Source of the DNA: Phycisphaerae bacterium
Lineage (GTDB): Bacteria > Planctomycetota > Phycisphaerae > Sedimentisphaerales > SM23-30
DNA length: 6,498 bases
Assembly (NCBI GenBank): GCA_021736565.1
Contig: JAIPFO010000222.1
Location: 1-6,498 of the forward strand
Direction of reading: 5' to 3'
Shown here: one piece after another, positions 1 to 6,498 of the stretch
How the letters are laid out: the number at the start of each line of letters is the position of its first letter
Numbering within the stretch: position 1 is the first letter of the stretch
Translations under genes and position numbers: made by a program
The notes under the pieces: model-generated
Seen by the model: the letters and a program-made list of their open reading frames with translations, nothing else
What the model was told of the DNA's origin: nothing
Database searches by the model: none

Positions 1-972
1 AAAAAAATCTCATCCATCGAGATTCCCGTCGAGTCACGCCAAAGTGACTTCCTCAGTTACACCACTGCCCAGACCTTTGAAAATTTCGGCCAGGCCAGCA
101 GAATGCGGAAAAACCAGCAGGGCCCGCCCCTCCTCGCATCGCTATTCAACTGCCAACCCCTGCGAAAAACCTCCATCAGTCGCTATGAAGAGCCGGCAGT
201 AAAGTTATTTGAGGATATCACCGGGGTCCAAAACGATCAGGCCGCCTATACCGTTCGTATCCTGGCAGTCGATAAACAGCGAGACCCCGTCTCCCTCGAC
301 GATGATGGCCGGCAGGGTTCAGCAGCCATTGATCCGATGACTGATAATAGCTCGACGGTAAAAGAGCAGGTTACGACCGATTGGAAAAACCTTAAAGCAT
401 ACCAGATGGCCTGTGAGCAGGCCGAGGCCTTTGCCGAACTCGCCGCCGATGATTTTGATGCCGCCATCGAAAAAACAAATGCTTCTCTTAAATCGGACGA
501 CCCCAATGATCCGGTACTGAAGTTGCAGGAAGGGGATCTGGAAAAAGACCGGACGCAAATGGAATCGTTGGTCAACCGGGTAGCAGAACTGCGACAGCAG
601 ATTAGAGACTATCCCAATTTAGCGAACTACATTTCAGGCACAATGAACCAAAGTCAACAAATGATCGCTCAGTACAACCAACAGTTCAATGAAGCCATGA
701 AACGCGCTCAGGAACTCAAAGCGGCCCCTTCCAAACGACCTCTCCTCAAACGCCCCCAGGCCTTTGCCTGCCGCGTGTTCGAAAACCTGACGGTCACACC
801 GCCCTACCAGGAAGACTACAACCGCCGAAAGGCCATCGTAGCCCAGTCCCTCCAGCATCAGTTCCAGGACCTGTATATCGTGATTCATTACAATCCTGAA
901 AATATCGAAAAACGCATGAAATATGATGATATCGTCCGCGAAAAGGCCGACGATGAAGCCAAAAATGAATGA
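1..972 (+). CDS. Hypothetical helical protein, C-terminal part (possibly SurA/PpiD-like)
   Basis: The reading frame is open from base 1 with no stop, so the gene starts upstream and the first ATG inside the window (103) is probably not its start; 323 codons are visible. The product is hydrophilic, with no membrane segment in view. In-window residues 83-96 (YTVRILAVDKQRDP) look like a beta strand and turn. They lead to VKEQVTTDW (about 120-128) and an Ala-rich helix to about 147. A strand followed by an 'xDW' helix rich in Ala resembles the region after the parvulin domain of SurA/PpiD-type periplasmic chaperones. No parvulin domain is visible, so this is only an inference. Two more long charged or Gln-rich helices (about 173-204 and 213-241) could form coiled coils. 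The tail is charged and ends in ADDEAKNE. The gene lies 145 bases upstream of murJ in the same direction. Function is otherwise unrecognised. Confidence 0.75.
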   Translation, partial: KKISSIEIPVESRQSDFLSYTTAQTFENFGQASRMRKNQQGPPLLASLFNCQPLRKTSISRYEEPAVKLFEDITGVQNDQAAYTVRILAVDKQRDPVSLDDDGRQGSAAIDPMTDNSSTVKEQVTTDWKNLKAYQMACEQAEAFAELAADDFDAAIEKTNASLKSDDPNDPVLKLQEGDLEKDRTQMESLVNRVAELRQQIRDYPNLANYISGTMNQSQQMIAQYNQQFNEAMKRAQELKAAPSKRPLLKRPQAFACRVFENLTVTPPYQEDYNRRKAIVAQSLQHQFQDLYIVIHYNPENIEKRMKYDDIVREKADDEAKNE

Positions 973-982
973 TTCGTTAACG

Positions 983-1034
983 AAACGCCCACGTCTAATG
1001 GCGATCCGCCAAACGCGGAATCTGCCCGTGAGAC
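983..1034 (+). repeat. Degenerate intergenic repeat, copy 1
   Basis: The core at 1000-1019 is GGCGATCCGCCAAACGCGGA, which matches 17 of 20 bases of the core after murJ (2735-2754). Both cores are preceded by AAACGCC (here 983-989) and followed by GAGAC (here 1030-1034), so the shared unit is about 50 bases with small indels. The core can fold as TCCGC / GCGGA around a five-base loop. It begins 10 bases after the upstream stop codon. It looks like a short palindromic interspersed repeat of the kind scattered in intergenic DNA. A role in transcript ending or stability is possible but not shown. No T-run follows it. Confidence 0.5.
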
Positions 1035-1047
1035 CCGGCACATGGGC
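1024..1047 (+). other. Possible RNA hairpin upstream of murJ
   Basis: GCCCGTG (1024-1030) can pair with CATGGGC (1041-1047) over seven positions, one of them a G-U wobble, around a ten-base loop. It has no downstream T-run, so it is not a standard intrinsic terminator. It may be chance or part of the repeat-bearing 3' end of the preceding transcript. Confidence 0.2.
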
Positions 1048-1103
1048 TCCGAAATAACCTAGGGCACTGGCGTCAGGATCAGCAATTTATTCTCTGACTT
1101 GAG

Positions 1104-1108
1104 TGAGG
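1104..1108 (+). promoter_or_regulatory. Ribosome binding site for murJ
   Basis: TGAGG lies nine bases before the ATG at 1118. This decides the start. A GTG at 1103 is in frame and would add five residues, but it would overlap this Shine-Dalgarno sequence and lacks one of its own at a good distance. Confidence 0.6.
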
Positions 1109-1117
1109 CTTTGCGTC

Positions 1118-2713
1118 ATGCATTTTATCAGTTCAGCTCGCCTCATCTCGCTGCTGACCCTGGCCAGTCGCATCCTGGGCCTCATTCGTGATGGACTGAT
1201 GTCCCGCGTTTTCGGCGCGACCCTGCTGCACTACTTCTACATCCCCTTCCTGATCCCCAACCTCTCGCGAAGAATTTTCGGCGAAGGGGCCCTCTCTGCC
1301 GCCCTCATCCCGGTCTATACCGAACAACTCCACAAAGACCCCAAACTCGCCAAACGCCTGGCCCAAAGCGTGGTGACCTTACTGGTGATCATCCTTTCAG
1401 CCCTGACACTCGTAGGCCTGGGACTCATCGGGGCCTATTGGAATTTCTTCAGTAGCCAGGGCGAAAAAACACTCCTCATGTTCAACCTGGCGGCGATCAT
1501 GCTGCCCTACATGATCCTGATCTGCACCGTCGCCGCCCTGGGCGGCCTGCTCAACGTCCACCATCATTTCACCGCACCGGCCGCCGCACCGATCCTCCTG
1601 AACCTCGCCATTATTATCGGTGTGATCTGTTTCAGAAAATATTTCGGCGATACCCCCGAACAGCAGATTTATGTCATCGCCGTTTCAGTCCTTATCGCCG
1701 GGGTCCTGCAACTGGCCATACAAATCCCCGCCCTGGCCAAAGCGGGCATTTCTATTCGCCCGCGATTTCACTTCTCCGACGCACCCCTCAAAAAAATATT
1801 TTGCCTCATGGCCCCCATGATCATCGGCCTGGCCACCGTTCAGATCAACACCCTGATGGATTCTCTGATCGCCCTCTACCTCTCATCCAGCCCCGAAAGA
1901 GGCACCACCTTTACCCTCCTGGGGTATACCATCAACTATCCGGTCATCGAAGGATCGGTCACCTATCTCTTCTATGCCCAACGCTGCTACCAGTTCCCCC
2001 TCGGACTCTTTGGCATCGCCCTGGCCACCGCCATTTTCCCAACCCTCAGCAAGTATGCCGTCAAAAAAGACATCGCAGGCTTTTCCGACACCCTCGCCCA
2101 GGGATTACGTATGGTCCTCTATATCGGCCTGCCCGCCACCGCCGGGATGATCCTGGTACGCACCCTCCTGGTCCATGAAATATTTGAAGGCCGCCAGTTT
2201 ACCGCCGCCGATACCGCCCAAACCTCATGGACTTTATTATTCTACTCGCTCGGCATCGCCTTCTATTGCCTCCAGCAGCTTATCGTCAGGGCCTATTATT
2301 CCTTCCAGGACTCGGTCACCCCCGTAAAGGTCGCCGTGCGAATGGTCGCGGTCAATTTCATCCTGAACCTCACCCTGATCTGGTTCCTCGCTACCGGCGG
2401 CCTGGCCCTTTCAACCGCCATCAGCGCCGCCCTGCAGGTCACCATACTCCTGATCATCCTGACCCGGCGTTATCAACTGAAACTCACTGAAAACCTCATC
2501 CCCACCCTCATCAAAACGATCCTCGCCACCGCAATAATGACCCTGGCGGGCTACGCCACACTGCATGCCTTAAACGAGACATCTGCCCTGATACAATTGA
2601 CTTTCTCAGTAATTGCCTGTAGTATCTCCTACGTTATCGCGTCTATAATACTAAAGATTCCCGAATTTAAGGTTTTGGTGAGTGGTTCGCCAAAAGTCAA
2701 TAGTGACAAGTAA
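1118..2713 (+). CDS. murJ: Lipid II flippase MurJ (MviN family)
   Basis: This is a 531-residue integral membrane protein of the MOP superfamily. MurJ moves lipid II, the peptidoglycan precursor, across the inner membrane. The length fits the usual 14-helix protein of 500-550 residues. Seen here: SRILGLIRD at 17-25, which places R18 and R24 at exactly the E. coli numbers and supports the ATG at 1118 over the in-frame GTG at 1103; IPNLSRRIFGEGALS at 46-60, matching the family's PNLxRRxFxEG; and YAQR (286-289), followed by FPLG and the GIALATAIFP stretch, with R289 matching E. coli R270. Two oddities: residues about 256-279 form an insertion relative to E. coli before YAQR, and the position of E. 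coli D39 is histidine (H38, in HYF instead of DAF). The sequence is intact with no frameshift. It lies between two unidentified genes in the same direction, with 72 bases to the next. The family call is secure. Confidence 0.96.
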   Translation: MHFISSARLISLLTLASRILGLIRDGLMSRVFGATLLHYFYIPFLIPNLSRRIFGEGALSAALIPVYTEQLHKDPKLAKRLAQSVVTLLVIILSALTLVGLGLIGAYWNFFSSQGEKTLLMFNLAAIMLPYMILICTVAALGGLLNVHHHFTAPAAAPILLNLAIIIGVICFRKYFGDTPEQQIYVIAVSVLIAGVLQLAIQIPALAKAGISIRPRFHFSDAPLKKIFCLMAPMIIGLATVQINTLMDSLIALYLSSSPERGTTFTLLGYTINYPVIEGSVTYLFYAQRCYQFPLGLFGIALATAIFPTLSKYAVKKDIAGFSDTLAQGLRMVLYIGLPATAGMILVRTLLVHEIFEGRQFTAADTAQTSWTLLFYSLGIAFYCLQQLIVRAYYSFQDSVTPVKVAVRMVAVNFILNLTLIWFLATGGLALSTAISAALQVTILLIILTRRYQLKLTENLIPTLIKTILATAIMTLAGYATLHALNETSALIQLTFSVIACSISYVIASIILKIPEFKVLVSGSPKVNSDK

Positions 2714-2724
2714 AAAGGCCAATA

Positions 2725-2771
2725 AAACGCCAGGGGCAATCCGCCAAAGCCGGATGGCGGCCTAAAGAGAC
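2725..2771 (+). repeat. Degenerate intergenic repeat, copy 2
   Basis: The core at 2735-2754 is GGCAATCCGCCAAAGCCGGA. The flanking AAACGCC (2725-2731) and GAGAC (2767-2771) are shared with copy 1 at 983-1034, in the same order. It begins 11 bases after the murJ stop, almost the same offset as copy 1. In this copy CCGCCA (2741-2746) pairs perfectly with TGGCGG (2755-2760) around an eight-base loop. That is a different pairing from copy 1, so an RNA hairpin is possible in both. There is no T-run. It fills most of the gap to the next gene and ends just before that gene's ribosome binding site. Confidence 0.5.
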
Positions 2772-2775
2772 GACA

Positions 2776-2780
2776 GAGGA
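2776..2780 (+). promoter_or_regulatory. Ribosome binding site for the 2786 gene
   Basis: GAGGA is followed by five A residues and then the ATG at 2786. This is a strong, well-placed Shine-Dalgarno sequence that fixes the start. It sits immediately after the repeat and hairpin at 2725-2771, so that structure could affect access to the site. Confidence 0.65.
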
Positions 2781-2785
2781 AAAAA

Positions 2786-4285
2786 ATGAAAGATTTAATC
2801 AATCATAACGGCCGAAAAGCGGTGCTCTATGCCGGTCTTCTAGGCTTCTCAGCCCTGATCAATAACCAGATAATCCTTATGGATAGCATCAAAAACGCCC
2901 TGACAAGCTTTGAACAGGGTCTCAAAACACGCATCGGCTCGGGGTTCCTGGTGAGCCTGGGTGAATTTATCCTGGGAATCATTCTGCTTTCCATTCTGGG
3001 CAAACTCATCAAAATCGCCAAGAAAAAAAAGCAGATGCAAAAGTACCTGATCCCGAAACCCACCGAAACGGAAGAACCCGCCCCCACCGGGCCAAGCCTC
3101 TTACTGATCATAGCCCCAATCGTCAGTGTCATATTGGCGCTGGCGGGCACCGCATGCCTGTTCGCTTCCACCTATTTCTTCAGTAATATCTATGGCCTGT
3201 GTACCGCGATCATCACAAAAAATATCTACGACCCCAATACCCAGGCCCCGGGCATCGCCGTATTGATCAAAGTGACCATTGGACTGCTCGGGATCTTTCT
3301 GTTTATCGTCCTCTACAAATGGCGAATTGCCCGTCGCCACGGCCCAACCTTCCGCCGGCTCAATGTCGACGGCCAGGCCTGGCTCACCGAACGGATCTCC
3401 TGGAAAAACCTGGTCATCGGCCGGAAAATAAAATTCATCCCCTTTATCGGTAAGGCCGGTATCCACCTGCCCGATTGGGCCACAAATACCGATTCGAATG
3501 AGCGTATTAGTGTCGAGGTTGACGCCCGCGATTTCCCCAGTGGTGACGATAAAGACATAACATTTATATCCTATAATCTTGACCGGGAGCCGGGACGCCT
3601 GACCGATCCTGAATCGGCCTCACTCAAACGCTTTGAACGCAACTTGCTTGTTGCCGACGGCAAGTCCAAAACGCTGGTCCGACGGGCCATGCTCATTGAA
3701 AACGATAAACGCACCCGGGCCAAGTCCATCAAAGCATACGGCGAAAATTTCGCCAAAGAAGGTCGATGTCTCTTCTGCTTGAAGTTCAATATTAAACGCG
3801 GCATGTCCGACGATACCGACGAAGACCAAGACGCCATCGACCACGACGATCTCGATAGCGGCATCGCCGCTAATAGCTTTGAACGCTGGGATAAGCTGGG
3901 CTTACGCCGTATCTTGGACTGGGGACCCGGCTACAAACTGATCTATCGCAGCCGGGCGTTCGATATTGATATGGACTTCTTCGGCACCATCCCCCTGGGC
4001 AAGGGCCGGGCCCTCCGCCGTAAGTTTTACGTCAAAGACGCCAACAACCGGATCGTCGCTAAAATGACCGAACGCCATATCCTCAAAAAAATATGGCCGA
4101 TCATGGATAACGACTGGCAAATCGACATATTCAACCCCGACCTGGCCAACGACGAATCGTTCGGCTACATCCTCTCACTGATCACCCAGTATTTCCGAAA
4201 CACCACCCGCTACGAAAACAACGCCTGCCAACGTAATATCGAACAGAAAGAAACGTCAACCCTCGAACCACCCGCCGATGATTGA
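2786..4285 (+). CDS. Membrane protein of unknown function with possible scramblase/LURP-one-like C-terminal domain
   Basis: The product has 499 residues. Hydrophobic segments lie at about 11-32, 53-77, 104-132 and 155-178. A basic and then proline/glutamate-rich stretch (78-103) separates the second and third. After the fourth comes a basic boundary (KWRIARRHG, 178-186) and a soluble region of about 310 residues, probably cytoplasmic. Residues 342-357 are an Asp-rich linker. The last part, about 381-470, reads as alternating strands (YKLIYRS, RKFYVKDANNRIVAKM, WQIDIFN) and ends in a hydrophobic helix (GYILSLI). By eye this pattern resembles the tubby-like fold of phospholipid scramblases and LURP-one proteins; this is inference from pattern only, with no catalytic motif to confirm it. 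The charged tail is probably disordered. It starts 72 bases after murJ with a strong ribosome binding site, so it may share its transcript. A link to envelope lipids is plausible but unproven. Confidence 0.8.
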   Translation: MKDLINHNGRKAVLYAGLLGFSALINNQIILMDSIKNALTSFEQGLKTRIGSGFLVSLGEFILGIILLSILGKLIKIAKKKKQMQKYLIPKPTETEEPAPTGPSLLLIIAPIVSVILALAGTACLFASTYFFSNIYGLCTAIITKNIYDPNTQAPGIAVLIKVTIGLLGIFLFIVLYKWRIARRHGPTFRRLNVDGQAWLTERISWKNLVIGRKIKFIPFIGKAGIHLPDWATNTDSNERISVEVDARDFPSGDDKDITFISYNLDREPGRLTDPESASLKRFERNLLVADGKSKTLVRRAMLIENDKRTRAKSIKAYGENFAKEGRCLFCLKFNIKRGMSDDTDEDQDAIDHDDLDSGIAANSFERWDKLGLRRILDWGPGYKLIYRSRAFDIDMDFFGTIPLGKGRALRRKFYVKDANNRIVAKMTERHILKKIWPIMDNDWQIDIFNPDLANDESFGYILSLITQYFRNTTRYENNACQRNIEQKETSTLEPPADD

Positions 4286-4290
4286 TCAAT
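4281..4290. other. Perfect palindrome spanning two abutting stop codons
   Basis: ATTGATCAAT is a perfect 10-base palindrome. Its centre TGATCA supplies the plus-strand TGA (4283-4285) and the minus-strand TGA (complement of 4286-4288), so the convergent genes end with no base between them. No terminator hairpin with a T-run is seen around it. Each transcript must therefore end inside, or read into, the opposing gene. Confidence 0.7.
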
Positions 4291-5701
4291 ACTCCCCCAA
4301 ATCATCCACCAGCCGTACATAACTGATCAGCTGTATGCGGGCCAGCGCATAATGCTGGCGCAGCATCACCAACCGGCGGGTATATCGCGGTTCGGCCTTT
4401 AATATATGATCATGGAACAGACGCACCGCCTTGCCGGGGTGATCCTGAACCAGCATCTGGATGCCGAACCGGTTCAGGCCGTATCCTGTTTTCGCCGTTC
4501 GCAACATCACCGGATCCTCAGACAACCCGGCCATATGGCATTCCAGAAACGCGTTGAATTGTCCAATATTCCTCCGTGCATTCTCTATCATTCTATTCGC
4601 TTTATTCACCGAAAAAACCTTACAGCCCATAATATGAACCATTTCGGCAATGTCCGCCATCGGCTGATCATTCAGCTCCCCGGCGGCAAACTCAATATCA
4701 TAGGCCAGCCGCAACGCCATCGCCCGTTTGAAATCCCGCCCGAACATCCAGAAGACCTGGTGATGTGACTCCCGGGTCGTCTCAGAAAATATCCGCCGTA
4801 TCATCTTCCGGCGACTCGTCTGCAAATCCGCCAGAACCTCACCCCCCTTCTCGTTGAAATGCGCCCTGACCAACGAGTCGATCTGCGAGTCCTTCCATAA
4901 GATATCCTGGGCGTTAAAATAATCCGGCTCGTTCTTTGCGACATGCCGCTTATTAAGCCGGAAGATCATACTGCCAACACTCATCCCGATTTTTTTCATC
5001 GTCAGGTTATGCCACAATGGGGACGGATGGCCCGAGAGGGCCTCTTGAAGCTTCACATTCCATGGGATCCCAACCTTCAAACGGGCCCCTCGAATCGCTG
5101 AATTCGCCGCATATTGCTCTTTGAGCTTACAGTCGCCCCGCGTAAAAAACGCCCCGTCATACCAGTCTTCCACCAGCGAAAAATCATAACCACACTGCAC
5201 CTGCTGCAATTTCTGATGACACGCCTCTTTCAAGGCACCGCTCGCTGTCGCCATAAACGATGCCTTGTCATGCACCTGCATACGCGTATTGCCCTGCGTT
5301 GTTTGTTCCAGTGCCACTTCGTAACAAAATACCCGCTCCCACAAAACCGCCAGATGCCAGGCCATATCCACCTTCTTACGATCTTCCATCAGGTTTAGCG
5401 AATTCGCGTCCGCCATTAAAAGCCGCTCGGATGAAAACAGATTCGATATGCCCGTCAGCGTATTGCCCATCCCAAAGGTTAACGTCGCCACAACCATCGG
5501 TATCAAGGCAGCGTTCAACTTGGTAATCGGCAGGTCATGGCCAAAGAACTCCTTACCAAAAAGATCGATCGCCATAGCACAACAGGCGATAAACACCGCC
5601 ACGCCCGTATAACGCATCGCCTGCCGTTTCAACCAGCAGCCCGCCAGGTAAACCAGTTGCATCACCCCCACCACCCTGCGATAGTCTCTTAATTTCGCCA
5701 C
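4286..5701 (-). CDS. Membrane-anchored protein of unknown family, coupled to the TauE/SafE-like permease gene
   Basis: The product has 471 residues from a GTG start. The frame is closed by a stop a little upstream and holds no other start codon before this one. The GTG lies two bases after the permease stop, which argues for translational coupling. An ATG at residue 14 (complement of 5660-5662) is a possible alternative start. Hydrophobic segments at about 31-49 and 63-88 suggest two membrane helices, with a weaker one at about 10-24. The remaining 380 residues are soluble, largely helical and rich in Arg/Lys, including RRKMIRRIF at 297-305. They carry several Cys (126, 161, 170, 191, 360, 388) with no CxxC pair. 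Helices at about 365-460 could form a repeat fold, but no TPR consensus is clear. I recognise no family. Pairing with the permease suggests a shared condition or complex, but nothing shows the role. Confidence 0.8.
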   Translation of the reverse strand: MAKLRDYRRVVGVMQLVYLAGCWLKRQAMRYTGVAVFIACCAMAIDLFGKEFFGHDLPITKLNAALIPMVVATLTFGMGNTLTGISNLFSSERLLMADANSLNLMEDRKKVDMAWHLAVLWERVFCYEVALEQTTQGNTRMQVHDKASFMATASGALKEACHQKLQQVQCGYDFSLVEDWYDGAFFTRGDCKLKEQYAANSAIRGARLKVGIPWNVKLQEALSGHPSPLWHNLTMKKIGMSVGSMIFRLNKRHVAKNEPDYFNAQDILWKDSQIDSLVRAHFNEKGGEVLADLQTSRRKMIRRIFSETTRESHHQVFWMFGRDFKRAMALRLAYDIEFAAGELNDQPMADIAEMVHIMGCKVFSVNKANRMIENARRNIGQFNAFLECHMAGLSEDPVMLRTAKTGYGLNRFGIQMLVQDHPGKAVRLFHDHILKAEPRYTRRLVMLRQHYALARIQLISYVRLVDDLGEY

Positions 5702-5703
5702 CG

Positions 5704-6498
5704 CTAGTTCGCTCCAGCCTTTATCGCTTTACTTAAGGTTATCACCATAACGGTTACCATAAACACAATAAACGAAATTCGCAATACTTTTCGCGGTAAG
5801 ACATGAGTAAGCCGCCCCCCGATATAACTGCCTATGATCGCCGTAGGAACCAGCATCGCCGCCAGCGTCAGCGATTCTTTGATCATCAGCCCATGACCCG
5901 CCAACGTCATATTCTTATAGATCGCCCCGCAAAACGACACACACATGATCGTCACCGCCGAATTCGCGATCGCTCGCCGCAGTGGCAGCCGCAATACGAT
6001 CTGCTGGGCCGGCACACACAACGCCCCACCACCGATCCCCAGCAACCCCGCGACAAATCCCATCGGCAGACCCACCAGTATGATCTTCCAAACCGACATC
6101 GCCACCTCCGGGTCAAACGCCTCGGTTAAATTAGTCTTCCTGAAATACCGCCAGATATTATAAACCGCCACATAACCCAAAAAAACCGCCAGAATGATCG
6201 CCAGGTAACGCCCATTCTCCCGCGCAAACGCCGAACTGTTACTCAACACAACTCCACTGATAATGCCAACAAATGCCGAAGGCACCAGCCACCGGACAAC
6301 CGGCGGCATGATCGCCCTGGCCCGCCGATGAGCCAAAACCGCCGGCAGGGCGATAAAAACATTGCAGATCATCGCCGACGCCTGCAGCAAATGCTGAAGA
6401 GAACCGCTATACCCCCGAGCCGTATGACTCAAATAGACGATCATCGCCGGAATAATGATCGTAGAACCCCCAACCCCCAGCAGCCCCCCCACCAAACC
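5704..6498 (-). CDS. TauE/SafE-family membrane permease, N-terminus cut by window edge
   Basis: 264 codons are visible. The frame is still open at base 6498, and the TTG at 6495 is an internal codon, not a convincing start. Probably only a short N-terminal stretch is missing. The family (sulfite exporter TauE/SafE, formerly DUF81) comprises inner-membrane proteins that export or import small sulfur or organic anions; the substrate here cannot be told. The hallmark is two homologous halves, both present: GLVGGLLGVGGSTIIIP at in-window residues 1-17 and GFVAGLLGIGGGALCVP at 147-163. The latter is followed by LPLRRAIANSAVTI, the usual second-half signature. About seven hydrophobic helices are visible. 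Residues about 118-134 form a polar loop between the halves. The gene ends in TAG two bases before the next gene's GTG start, so the pair is one transcript. The promoter must lie outside the window. Confidence 0.9.
   Translation of the reverse strand, partial: GLVGGLLGVGGSTIIIPAMIVYLSHTARGYSGSLQHLLQASAMICNVFIALPAVLAHRRARAIMPPVVRWLVPSAFVGIISGVVLSNSSAFARENGRYLAIILAVFLGYVAVYNIWRYFRKTNLTEAFDPEVAMSVWKIILVGLPMGFVAGLLGIGGGALCVPAQQIVLRLPLRRAIANSAVTIMCVSFCGAIYKNMTLAGHGLMIKESLTLAAMLVPTAIIGSYIGGRLTHVLPRKVLRISFIVFMVTVMVITLSKAIKAGAN
5712..5715 (-). promoter_or_regulatory. Possible ribosome binding site for the GTG start at 5701
   Basis: On the minus strand GGAG lies ten bases before the GTG at 5701, inside the last codons of the upstream permease gene. 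The spacing is slightly long. It supports the GTG start and coupled translation, but the alternative ATG at 5662 is also preceded by G-rich sequence. Confidence 0.35.

Noticed and set aside
965..1057. A 30-residue Arg-rich reading frame starting at an ATG that overlaps the end of the first gene
   Set aside because: Its ribosome binding site is weak, the interspersed repeat lies within it, and the sequence resembles no small protein I recognise. A chance frame is more likely.
1801..2178. A 125-codon plus-strand frame overlapping murJ
   Set aside because: It is the +1/+2 reading of murJ codons, giving a Pro/His/Arg-rich product typical of an out-of-frame shadow. The MurJ frame is intact across it.
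2741..2760. Intrinsic terminator after murJ
   Set aside because: The hairpin has a six-base stem but no T-run follows, and a strong ribosome binding site for the next gene comes 15 bases later.
3809..3856. EF-hand or dockerin-type calcium loop in the Asp-rich stretch
   Set aside because: The D-x-D-x-D start is present, but the Gly at position 6, the hydrophobic residue at position 8 and the closing acidic residue do not line up.
4323..4330. Second palindrome CTGATCAG near the convergent junction as a paired regulatory site
   Set aside because: It lies inside coding sequence, and TGATCA recurs at several other places in the window, so a special role is not supported.
4406..4768. A 120-codon plus-strand frame inside the minus-strand 471-residue gene
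   Set aside because: It lies wholly antisense to a better-supported gene, and its product has no membrane, motif or family character.

Overview
The window holds five protein genes in two convergent groups, and almost all of it is coding. No RNA gene, insertion sequence, phage gene or CRISPR array is visible. The sequence is moderately GC-rich, and C-ending codons such as GCC, ATC and CTC are common. The MurJ has an insertion before its YAQR motif, and a degenerate CCGCCAAA-type repeat follows two genes. Together these suggest an environmental Gram-negative-type bacterium, possibly Planctomycetota (Phycisphaerae-like). That placement is inference; no marker gene in the window settles it.

Plus strand, 1-4285: the C-terminal part of an unidentified helical protein (open from base 1 to 972), then murJ (1118-2713), the lipid II flippase of peptidoglycan synthesis, then a 499-residue membrane protein (2786-4285). 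The last protein has about four N-terminal membrane segments and a soluble C-terminal region. Its end resembles, by eye, the scramblase/LURP-one (tubby-like) fold. The three genes run in the same direction. The two gaps between them (145 and 72 bases) each carry a related degenerate repeat that starts 10-11 bases after the upstream stop codon.

Minus strand, 6498-4286: a TauE/SafE-family permease, cut at its N-terminus by the window edge, then a 471-residue membrane-anchored protein of unknown family. Its GTG start lies two bases after the permease stop, so the two are very probably co-transcribed and translationally coupled.

The two groups meet with no spacer: the plus-strand TGA (4283-4285) and the minus-strand TGA (complement of 4286-4288) abut inside a perfect 10-base palindrome. 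The parts most worth a second look are the two uncharacterised membrane proteins, one beside murJ and one coupled to the permease, and the repeat pair behind the stop codons. I see no convincing new defence or mobile system.
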